From positions 14,851 through 37,343 of the forward strand of contig QZLH01000425.1 of NCBI GenBank assembly GCA_003833135.1: a DNA stretch of 22,493 nucleotides. Reading direction: 5' to 3'. Positions 8,171 to 17,543 of the stretch are shown here, one piece after another (the first letter of the stretch is position 1; each line of letters begins with the position of its first letter). The position numbers were made by a program, and so were the translations under genes. The DNA is from Oehlia diaphana. Its lineage: Eukaryota; Glomeromycota; Glomeromycetes; Glomerales; Glomeraceae. Below the pieces are notes generated by a model. It had not been told where the DNA came from. It saw only the letters and a program-made list of their open reading frames with translations, and made no database searches.

Positions 8171-10471
8171 TTAACTAAATATTTCGCCCATTCCAACTAA
8201 ATTGCCATTCCTTTTCAAAAAAATTAAAGCTTCAAATAAATCCTCCTTCATACTTGTCCTTTTTGAGGACATTATCAACCCAACATTGCTAAAGATCCTT
8301 TTACTTGTCCCTGACGTTACTTGAATATATAGACACTTTTGTGCTAATTGGATTAAGATCGAAAATTGACTCTTATTTACGTCCCACTATTTTAAAGGGT
8401 CTTGATCATTTTTATTTGTGCCATTACTAAATATTGTTCAACTTCATTATCTTCAGTCTGAAGATCATGAGATTTATCATCTGAGATTATAAATTCATGT
8501 TGAAGTTTTTCTTTTTTTCGGTTTAGCTTACATTTCTCTAAGTGAATGTTAGTGTCATTCTTTGCTAATTCATAAACTTCACGAAGATTAGCTTTTGCTA
8601 ATTCCTTTTGATCATTATTTGCAAACATTATTTTTTTCTTACATGAATCCAAAAGTGCAGCAATAAGTGCCTCTTTTTCAATTACTTCAAAATAATTTTC
8701 AAGTGCTTTATAAAGATTTGATTTAATATTATCCAAAAGTCTAAAAGTATTAGTAGGAGTATTTATTTTGATTTTTTGCACAGGTTGAAAAGTGAAAAAT
8801 CAGACATCAATCAGTCACCAATCGGTCACCAATCAGCTACCTGATTGGTGCCCGATTGGTGACTGATTGATGCCTGATTTTTCACATTTTGACCTGTGTT
8901 GCCTAGCATCAGGTTCATCATCTTCATCAACTTCTTTAAATTGATGATTTTCAAATGCATCATCATTTGTCTCCAAATCTAAGTTAGAGTTTATTGTTGG
9001 ACTAAACATACTTTTAAGTTTAATGATATCTGGATATATGTAACTCATAGTTGCATATTTCGTACCTTCTAATATTTCTGTTAATTTAGTAAAGAGACAC
9101 AAAATTTCAAGTAAATCCCTTATAATATCCCATTCATTATTAGTAAGGTTAATTTTGTTTAATCTTTTCGCATCCCCTTTAGCATTATTATCCTTACTTA
9201 CATTTAAAAATGAAATTACAATATCAATATAAGGTTTTAAAGCTATTAACTTTTTCTATGCTATATATGTACTTGACCACCATGTTTTAATATCAGTAAT
9301 TGCTCTATAAAAATTTCTATGCAAGTCACTTTCCTCTTCTGGTTCTTTTGAATTTTTTTTTTTTGTGTATTTAAAAGACACTCATTTTGCTTTGGTGAAG
9401 TAAAAAATTAATTAGTCTTTTTGCACGTACAATTAGAATTTTGGCAGTAAGCAAGCCTTTTCCAATTACTAATTGGATTGTATGTGCTATACATAATAAT
9501 CTATGCAACCAAACAATTTGGGTAAGACATTTTTTCATGTTAGATGCATTATCAGTAGTACAGAAAAAAACTTTATGTTGCAATTCCTACTGAGTAATTA
9601 TTTTTTCCAACGCTTATTAAATAGCATTTCCGATATGTGAATATTCCAAATATTGAATAGCTAAAGTAATTTCTCTTATTTCAAAATCAGGTGTAATAAA
9701 ATGACAGGTAATACCAAGAAAACCCTGCTTACTATGAGAAGTTCAAAGATCACAAGTAAGTGAAACTGAAGCTGCATTTTCATGAATATACTGCTTAAAT
9801 TTATTTTTTGAAAATCTATATACTTCAAATATTCTTTTTCAAAATTCTCTATCAGTTGGAAGTTTAAAATTTTCATTTAATGCATTAATAAATTGATGCA
9901 AAGAAGGAGATTTTAAAAGGTGAAAAGGTTGAAAATCTAGAATAAGCCATTCAAAAAGAAGAGTTTTCAAATATTTTTGTTGATCTTCTGTCATTTGTGA
10001 ATGTGAATCTGATGAAATGGCATAACGATCAATTTTTACCTGTTTTAAGGATGGCGTAATAGTTGATAAAGGTTTAGAATATTCATATATTTTGTGTTTT
10101 TGATTAAGATGACTAATAATATTACCAGTTGGACCTGAAGTTTCGATCTGTGCAGCACAATTTTCGCCATTATTTAATTTTTGATTGCACTCAAAAATAT
10201 ACTTATTTGAATTGGTTGGATAATTTTTTCGTTCTGTCCAATTATATATTTAACTTCAAAGTTTTGATCTTCCTTTACTTTTAGTTTGAAAATTTAAATC
10301 ATATTCTTTTTTATTAAGAAGTTTATCAAACGTATTTTTTGTATACTCTTTTATAGTATTTTCTAAAGGTAGTAAAAGATTTTCTGGTGGTATAAGATTT
10401 TCTATATCAATTATATCAATATAGTTATCTTCAGATTGTAAATGTATTTTTATAGTTCTTTCAGTTGACAT
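8171..10471 (-). pseudogene. hAT transposase with BED zinc finger, decayed
   Basis: Reading leftward from ATG at 10471 (MSTERTIKIHLQ), family landmarks appear in order. The BED finger is W at 10240, then YIFEC, NCAAQ and HLNQKH. Next come LFEWLILDFQPF, SLTCDL-stop-TSHSKQGF, CTTDNASNM (Asp at 9553-9551) and WLHRLLCIAHTIQLVIGKGL. After a frameshift near 9390 follow DIKTWWSSTY, TKLTEILEGTKYATMSYIYP and, past a palindromic insert, YFEVIEKEALIAALLDSCKKK. A second frameshift near 8390 leads to DPLK-stop-WD and the dimerisation segment LAQKCLYIQVTS...RIFSNVGLIMSSKRTS, ending at TAA 8171. About 750 codons fits hAT transposases. At least eight in-frame stops rule out function. Its own TIRs were not found, so it is not clearly the source for the 4580-6524 element. 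Confidence 0.88.
8779..8898. mobile_element. 120-bp near-perfect palindromic insert in the hAT pseudogene
   Basis: Starts CACAGGTTGAAAAGTG and ends with its near reverse complement CACATTTTGACCTGTG. The whole unit folds into one hairpin around CTAC with few mismatches. The interior repeats TCACCAATCRG. It is flanked by TTG on both sides (8776-8778 and 8899-8901), a possible 3-bp target duplication. CAC-starting ends with a 3-bp duplication would fit a CACTA-type or similar MITE, but the superfamily is uncertain. Removing insert plus one TTG (123 bp) joins the transposase frame exactly (DARQ-KIKINT). Confidence 0.85.
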
Positions 10472-10723
10472 ATTTAGAAATAATGCTAAACTTCGAAATG
10501 TTTCTTTATTAATTTTTTTTTCTTTATCTTAAAATAAAAACACATTTTTTAAAGTAATACAAGTAATACTAAATAGTTATATGTGCAACATAAATATTAA
10601 TCATTATAGGATAATCCAGATAATCTGGATAATCTAAAATTTTATTCATTTGTAAATTCTTAAATCCAGATATCTGGTTAAAATTAACTGGATACAAATT
10701 TAGATAATCTGTTCAAGAAAAAC
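10472..10723. repeat. GGATAATC-type repeats upstream of the hAT pseudogene
   Basis: After a short leader, the sequence becomes dense in GGATAATCCAGATAATCTGGATAATC-like words in both orientations (about 10608-10705). These are probably the 5' subterminal region of the hAT element. Related words flank the other hAT-type element at 4490-4570 and 6533-6546. Confidence 0.5.
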
Positions 10724-10860
10724 ATTGTTCAGACTGTCCATAAATTGTTCAAACTCCATAAATTATTTGGACTGTCCATAAATTATTCAGACTCCATAAA
10801 TTATTTGGACTGTCCATAAATTATTCAGACTCCATAAATTATTTAGACTGTCCATAAATT
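10724..10860 (+). repeat. 38-bp tandem repeat
   Basis: About 3.5 copies of a 38-bp unit that contains GGACTGTCCATAAATTATT and CAGACTCCATAA as two related half-units. The third copy is identical to the second over most of its length. Confidence 0.85.
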
Positions 10861-10999
10861 AAATTTCTATAAAATCTTCTTTAACATTATGTCATTTCAT
10901 TGTCATAATACTAATCTATTTATACTAAACTAATAATAACTAATCTAATAATATAAATAATTAATTATAAATAACTAAGCTATAAATAAATATTACTAT
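10860..10999 (+). repeat. 140-bp direct repeat, left copy at gap edge
   Basis: Reads TAAATTTCTATAAAATC to AAATATTACTAT and abuts the first N. By eye it is identical to 11591-11730. Confidence 0.9.
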
Positions 11000-11590
11000 N
11001 NNNNNNNNNNNNNNNNNNNNNNNNNNNNNNNNNNNNNNNNNNNNNNNNNNNNNNNNNNNNNNNNNNNNNNNNNNNNNNNNNNNNNNNNNNNNNNNNNNNN
11101 NNNNNNNNNNNNNNNNNNNNNNNNNNNNNNNNNNNNNNNNNNNNNNNNNNNNNNNNNNNNNNNNNNNNNNNNNNNNNNNNNNNNNNNNNNNNNNNNNNNN
11201 NNNNNNNNNNNNNNNNNNNNNNNNNNNNNNNNNNNNNNNNNNNNNNNNNNNNNNNNNNNNNNNNNNNNNNNNNNNNNNNNNNNNNNNNNNNNNNNNNNNN
11301 NNNNNNNNNNNNNNNNNNNNNNNNNNNNNNNNNNNNNNNNNNNNNNNNNNNNNNNNNNNNNNNNNNNNNNNNNNNNNNNNNNNNNNNNNNNNNNNNNNNN
11401 NNNNNNNNNNNNNNNNNNNNNNNNNNNNNNNNNNNNNNNNNNNNNNNNNNNNNNNNNNNNNNNNNNNNNNNNNNNNNNNNNNNNNNNNNNNNNNNNNNNN
11501 NNNNNNNNNNNNNNNNNNNNNNNNNNNNNNNNNNNNNNNNNNNNNNNNNNNNNNNNNNNNNNNNNNNNNNNNNNNNNNNNNNNNNNNNNN
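11000..11590. other. assembly gap (591 N)
   Basis: Run of N between two identical 140-bp sequences. Content unknown; it may not correspond to missing DNA at all. Confidence 0.99.
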
Positions 11591-11730
11591 TAAATTTCTA
11601 TAAAATCTTCTTTAACATTATGTCATTTCATTGTCATAATACTAATCTATTTATACTAAACTAATAATAACTAATCTAATAATATAAATAATTAATTATA
11701 AATAACTAAGCTATAAATAAATATTACTAT
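11591..11730 (+). repeat. 140-bp direct repeat, right copy at gap edge
   Basis: Identical to 10860-10999 and starts at the first base after the N run. The following 11731-11880 resembles the 3' part of the LTR-like segment at 12345-12910 (AACTATAAATAAATATT, TTTCGGTTAAATATT, GTTTATCC). Confidence 0.9.
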
Positions 11731-11883
11731 AAATAATTATTATGTAACTATAATAATATATTTTCTAATTATTTCGGTTAAATATTCTTCTATCGGCTGA
11801 ATGTTTATCCATATTCCATTTAGTATATTATTCATCCTTCAGGTAATTATTCTTCTGAATACGTGATTATCTTGATATCTAGG

Positions 11884-12165
11884 GTTATAATATATAAAAA
11901 AAGCGTAATCTGTATGTAACAAGTAATATAATATAAAAATATTTGTACAGATTAGTCACCTGTTATTTTGCAACGAAGGGAGAAAAAAATTAATTCTGGC
12001 TAGAATTATATGATCTGTGATAAAATTCCCTTTTTTGGTATTTTTGTAAAATCAAAATCCCTATTTTTGTGAAAAGTAAAATTTCCTTTTTTAGATGTTT
12101 GTATAATGTCATGTGATAACGTGCCAATGGGAGTGAGGTTATGCAATTCAAATTTATTTATACAG
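11884..12165 (+). repeat. dispersed repeat, copy B (interrupted on its right)
   Basis: Same-orientation match to copy A at 3122-3357 and 3874-3925. It breaks at TTTATACA (12158-12165), where the 1104-bp element is inserted. It resumes at 13270 with TTTATACATAAAAACAATTATTATATAG, matching copy A near 3950-3985. It lacks the ~515-bp insertion present in copy A. Confidence 0.75.
12158..12165 (+). repeat. 8-bp target-site duplication of the long nested-family copy, left
   Basis: TTTATACA; an identical word is at 13270-13277, directly after the element. Confidence 0.8.
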
Positions 12166-13269
12166 GGTAGTCTAAACTATTAAGAACCATGTCGTATACT
12201 TTTAAAAAATTTTGAAAAGTTTCATCATACTGTGGTACAAATTTTCTTTTTAGGCTATCATATGTAACTACTTTTGTCGTACACTTATAGTCAGTGAAAA
12301 AAAAGCTTTGTTGTACACTTATTTTATAATAAAGAAAATTTAGGTGTTGTGATACCCGCCGCCCATAAGATAAAAATTTATCGTATATTACCACTGACGT
12401 GGTAAGAGTTCTTAAAATAACATCGCTTGGTTAGAACAAAAATTAAGACAAAAATTAAAATTTCTTACTAAAATTTCAATTTGCAATAGTTTCCTATATT
12501 TTATTTATTTAACCAATAATAAAATTATTGTGGCATGTTTTACTTATAAGAAAATGGCAAAAAGAATGTATTAAGATTTGTTGACAAATTTAATTATTTA
12601 TTATCTTTATTAAAAATATACTGAACTGGAATGAACTGGAATGTGGAAATCTTATTGAAAACCACTCCTTTTTATAACAATTTAAGAAAACTATTTCTAC
12701 TATTTCTATTTTTTTTATATTATCATGTGACTATCTCGTGATTAAACTAAACTATAAATAAAATTATTCTAAAAATAAATAACTATAAATAATATTGTGT
12801 AACTATATTCTATCATTTCTTTTAACTATTTCAGTTAAATATTATTCCTTCAGTTAAATGTTTACCCATCGGTTAATTATTTATCCGTTGATTAATTTTT
12901 GGTTATTACAGTATACACTTTTAACTATAATAATTGTTTGGTATTTTTTTTGCGATTTTATATATAAAAATGCCAAACTATTATTAGTTCAGCATTTTTT
13001 ATATTATAATAAATAAGAAAAAATATTATTTAATTGCATATATATAAAATTTGATAGTTAATATAATGATAATTATAAGTATATTTGGAGTTTTATTTAA
13101 TTATCTTGAATGTACATTTTAGCTAAATTTTGATATGAATATTAAACGTTTGTCGTACAAAATAAAAAATTTCTGGCTGATATCATACATTTGGGCAAAA
13201 TTTTCTGTACATTTTGATAATTTCTCAGACGGAGTTCACTATGTAAAAATTGTTCATATTTAGGGCCAT
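12166..13269 (-). mobile_element. non-autonomous element, long copy (1104 bp)
   Basis: Inverted relative to the copy at 5815-6357. Positions 12176-12344 match the reverse complement of about 6180-6347, and 12911-13269 match the reverse complement of about 5815-6175. The flanking TTTATACA words are an exact 8-bp duplication in otherwise unrelated context, which independently confirms the boundaries. The interior has a hairpin AATGCCAAACT...AGTTCAGCATT (about 12968-12997) of the same type as arrays A. The extra 566 bp in the middle looks like a separate insertion. It has no coding capacity. Confidence 0.8.
12345..12910. mobile_element. solo-LTR-like insert inside the long copy
   Basis: This block is absent from the short copy at the equivalent place (TTTAGG to TATACTTTTAAC, near 6160-6180). 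It begins TGTTGTGATACCCGCCGCCC and ends GGTTATTACA, fitting LTR-style TG...CA ends. The 3' half resembles 11731-11880. There is no coding sequence, primer-binding site or polypurine tract inside, consistent with a solo LTR. A clean 4-6 bp duplication was not visible, which lowers confidence. Confidence 0.45.
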
Positions 13270-13277
13270 TTTATACA

Positions 13278-14890
13278 TAAAAACAATTATTATATAGTAT
13301 AGATATAAATTATGATTTTTTCCTTTTAGTTAATTAATCAATAAAATTTAAGCAAATCCTAATAAAATTTCTACTAGTAATATATTTTAATAGTAGATGC
13401 AATCCTATTTATTTAACCAGATATAGTGTAGTTAAGATTCTAATTGGATATTAAATTTTTAAATTTAATTAAATTAAAATCATAATTCAGATTAAACTTA
13501 TATAAATTATTACTATAAAAAAAAATTTAATTTATTCAAATATTATTTGAATATACTTTAAATTTAAATGAATACTTAAATATATTTAAATATATTTGAT
13601 TATACTAAATATAAAAATAAAAAAAGGGTATATAATAAATGTAAGACATAAAGTATTTGATAGTAAAAAATGAAATAAAAATAAAGTAGAAAATATAGGT
13701 AAAATACTAATCAATCAAATATTTATTTGACTAGTAACTTTTTTTTGATTGGACATTTAATTTACTAAATAAACAGAAAATTTTTAAATCAGATATCAAT
13801 TAAATTAATATCTGATTAGTGCTTTTTATGAAAGTTTAAGCTTTGTAAGTCTTATTAAATTTTATTGATTAATTAATTAATTATAATCTTAGCTAATAGA
13901 TTTAGCAAAGGCTTATAAAACTTGCTCTTCTAGGTAAAGCTTACTTAGTTTAAAATGGCTTATAGTTTGATTAATAACTACTACTTCTTTATTTTATATT
14001 TATTAAAAATAGGTTTTAAACTTTATATAAAGTTTTTTATTTAAATAAAAAAATAAAGTTCATATTTATGACTTTTTAATTAAATATTATGAAAGTTTAT
14101 ATTATACAAAATATTTTTAATACAATTAATTTTCTCTATAAATGCATTATTTATAATGCATTCCCTTATACTTTAGTTTAATTTTAAGTATATATGATAG
14201 TTATATACCCTCTAATTATTTACTTTTTATAAATTTATATCTTTTGTAATTTTATACTTTTTTTTGATCTTAAGAGGTATGTATTTATAAAGAATTGATT
14301 GTATTACAGGTATTTTTCTTGAATATTTACTATATTATAGATCATTTAAAGTTAATAAATACTTTACTTTTATTTTTTATATTAAATTTTTTTAATTTCA
14401 AATTAAATTAATATTATGATAGATTCTAGCTATAATGAAAATATATTAATATAAATTTAATACCTTTATAATATTGATACAAAAAATAATAAAAAATATC
14501 AAATTTGTATTTTTGTGATATAGATTAACTGAAGTATTAATTAATATCACTCTTTAAAAATTTTTTAAAGCTTTAGTAAAGTAAGTAACTTAAAAATAAT
14601 AATATTACAATTTTTAGTTTTTTAAAAATTACTTAAATAGAATGTTTAAAAAATAACAATAAAATTACAAATTATTATAATTTCATCTAATTATAAAGTA
14701 AAAAAGTTATTATCTAATTATGTCCAATTTAGCATCATTCAGTTCTTCATTATTTACCTTTTCAATTATTTTTGAATCTTATAATAATAACTGAATAAAA
14801 TATAACTTTTATATAATTTAAATTGTAAAATTTTAAGAAATTTTAAGAAATTGAAATAAAATTTTTTTAAGAAAAGAGAATTATCAAATT
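13278..14890. other. AT-rich region without a gene
   Basis: No coding signal on either strand. The first ~35 bp continue dispersed repeat B. A small dyad AATCAGATAT...ATATCTGATT (10-bp arms, 13787-13817) and an AATTAATTAATTAATT run near 13868 are the only structures seen. Confidence 0.55.
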
Positions 14891-15941
14891 AAAAAAACAC
14901 AGTAATGGCGTACGTATATTTTATTTTTGTAATTTTACAATAATTTGAACTTTTTACCTTACAACATATTTTACAATATTCTAAGGAATTACTTACAAAA
15001 AATATGTGCTGTGCAGCATTGCAGGAAAAAAGTATGTATTAAAAAAAAATTTTTTTTTTTTATAATTTGCATCGGTTGGGGTAAATATTTTTGTAAGTAT
15101 TATATGAGAACATTACCAGTACAATTGCTTATTTAGAATGATGCGAATTATTATTTTGCCTGTTTACATCACAAGCTTTACGTTGCAGGCTTTACATATA
15201 GTTATCAACAACCCCTGCGTATTGGAAGCATTGAAAGTTTCTAATTTTAGATTTAAATATTTAAATATATCAGATTATCATTATTCAGATATTTTTTTTT
15301 TTTTTTTTTTAATGTGTGATTAAGCAATAAATGCGCCATAAAAAAACCCATTTTTTTTTGTTTGTGTTTATGCAAAAAAGAATTTCATTGTTCTCATAAA
15401 CCCAAAATCTGAAAACTATTTTAACATTAATTTCCCACCAAATTTGTGTAATTAAAGCCAAAGTTTCGGAAATTTGAATTTTAGTTAAACCAAAAAATTG
15501 GAAAAAAATAAGTTTTTTTATATTAATAAAATATCTTTTTAAGTTGGCACGGACTTTATTTACAATAAACAACAAACAATAATGAAGTAATTTTAGCCGG
15601 GTCAAACAAAACGCCAAAGTTGTGACAATAATAAAAAAAAACTAAAAACGCCTTGATTGTAATTTTCAAAAAACTTACGATTAGCAGATTATCTTTAGGA
15701 AATTAAAAATAAAAAACAAAAAAATTTGTTATTTACTTAATAATTCTTAAATCTGGTTAATAGCTTTCAAAATGCAAGAAAAAAAAAATTTTTTTTTTTT
15801 TTTTTTGTGCTGTTGTTTCTTTGTTATGCGTCAAAGTTTTGAATATATTAAAAATGATGATATATTCAATAAACACAAAATTGGGTTATGAGGTACAGTC
15901 TCTTTGTTTTGTTGACTTTTTATATTGCGCCATGTGTGTAC

Positions 15942-15951
15942 GCGCATGCGC
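15942..15951. promoter_or_regulatory. GCGCATGCGC palindrome
   Basis: A perfect 10-bp GC-rich palindrome within TACGCGCATGCGCCAA, isolated in very AT-rich DNA. It resembles the animal NRF1 half-site dyad; a fungal factor using it is not known to me. Candidate binding site only. Confidence 0.25.
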
Positions 15952-17014
15952 CAATCCATCAAAATCTTTATCCAGTCCGAATAATATTTGGGGAGAGAAT
16001 GACAAAGAAATGAAAGAAACGTATAAATTCCATTTATGTATTAATTTTATAATATGACAACTAATAATGAGGAAATCATAATAACTGAAAATGGTAAATT
16101 TTTTTTTTTCTTTTTGATTTTTTAAATGTTTCGAAAAGAATAATGGTTGCATTGATCGAAAAATCATGTGACTTCAGTGGCTGTAAACTTTTGGTAATAC
16201 GCGTTTTTTTTTTATCAAACATTTTTACATTTTTAGCAATTGTTTTAATAATACAAAATTTTATTTAGGTGCCATTCAACCAATTTTGTTTTTTTTTATT
16301 GCCAATTCATTAGTTTACGAACCTTTTTTTTTTTTTTTGTCGTGTAAATTAATTTCTATAAATATTATCATCTTTTTTTTTTTGATCGGAGTTTACTACA
16401 TTTGTATTTCGTTATATATCTAATACTTTTGTTTTTGGTGTTAAACCCTTTTTTTCTTGCACATGTCTATATAAAGAAGAGAGATATACAAAGGTTTTTG
16501 AATTTTTTTTTTTAAATTATTGTCTATAATAATGATTATATGGTAACGAAAGAAATTTTTCTCTAATAAGTTTTTTTTTTTTCCTCTTTAATAAAATGCT
16601 TAGATCGATTATTGAAAAAAAAGTATTATTTAAGATTACGATGGATGGATTATATGATTATAGGATGATGACAAGTTAATATTTTTGCGAAAATTAAATA
16701 AAATACGACGAAATTATTTTTCTGTCATCAAAACCTATATATCAATTTTGAAATTAGAATATAGGTACGCGAAATTGCATATTTATTTACCCTTTATGGG
16801 CAAATACTTTTCAAATATGTATTTCGAACTTGAAAGAAACGACCTTGTATTCAAGCATCCTTAAAGAGGAAAAAAAAAGAAAGAAATAAAAAATTCCGAT
16901 CGACCAATGAAAATAAAACGATATGAAATTAAAAAAAAAAATCTCTTCGAAAAAAATAAACGTATTAATGATTTTTTTTAAAATAATATGAAAAATGAAA
17001 AAAAAGAGAAAAAA

Positions 17015-17023
17015 CGCGGGAAA
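17015..17023 (-). promoter_or_regulatory. E2F/MBF-like word TTTCCCGCG
   Basis: CGCGGGAAA on the + strand, in AACGCGGGAAATT. It matches the E2F core and contains the ACGCG of MBF sites. It lies 0.5 kb past the stop codon of the zinc-finger gene, so the target is unclear. Confidence 0.25.
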
Positions 17024-17494
17024 TTGTCATGAAAGGGGATTTTTTTTGATTTTTTTTTTTTTTTTGGCATATAATCTCTTTTTTGGGGTAATGAATTTAT
17101 AATGTGAGAATATCTTACAATTGGGAGGGGGATTTATAAATATATAAAATAATATATATTGTAATCGGCGTAATATAAAAAAGGGATATGCAATAAATTA
17201 TTAATCATAATTTTTTTTGAGCTTATAAAAAATTTAAATTAAATATTAAAACTAATTCGGGGAGGGTAATATATATAATATTTTTTTGATTTTAGAAATT
17301 GTTTTTTTTTAAATCCCTTTTCCGACCTGGCCTTTCTATCTAAAATAATGTAATAGGAAAAATAAAAAACGATAAATGAAAATGTTCGAAAATTTTTGAT
17401 GCTTTTTTTTTAAAAAAAAAAATTCCCATATCGTCCCAGCAATATGGATTTAAAGAAAAAACGATTTTTTTTTTCTTTTCGTGAAATATGTATT

Positions 17495-17500
17495 TTTATT
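17495..17500 (-). promoter_or_regulatory. polyadenylation signal candidate for the zinc-finger gene
   Basis: AATAAA on the - strand, 44 bp after the stop codon at 17544. Confidence 0.4.
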
Positions 17501-17543
17501 TTTTAGTAATTGAATTCGTGAAACGTTGGTTGTTGATTTTTTT

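Larger units (their letters stand above)
14891..17543. other. T/A-tract-rich region 3' of the zinc-finger gene, no gene supported
   Basis: Dozens of T8-T17 and A8 tracts, several as adjacent A(n)T(m) blocks (15043-15061, 15779-15806, 17401-17423). Short frames of 60-102 codons occur but carry no family motif and have intergenic composition. CpG-containing words (GATCGACC, ACGCGGG, CGCGCATGCG) are more frequent than in the left half. It could contain part of a 3' UTR or distal regulatory DNA. Confidence 0.5.

Noticed and set aside
12158..12394. 78-codon frame on the - strand
   Set aside because: It spans the end of the long nested element and the edge of the LTR-like insert; no family motif and no match in the short copy.
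13787..13817. Perfect 10-bp arm hairpin AATCAGATAT...ATATCTGATT
   Set aside because: Short AT-rich dyads are expected by chance here; no flanking duplication or second copy was seen.
14945..15323. Two adjacent frames of 61-63 codons on the + strand
   Set aside because: Low complexity (Ile, Phe, Lys runs from T/A tracts), no motif and no supporting splice structure.
15309..15617. 102-codon frame on the - strand
   Set aside because: The longest frame in the region, but its composition follows the AT-rich background and there is no recognisable domain or convincing start context.
15821..16167. Overlapping frames of 78 and 93 codons on opposite strands
   Set aside because: They shadow each other and contain homopolymer-derived residues; no homology recognised.
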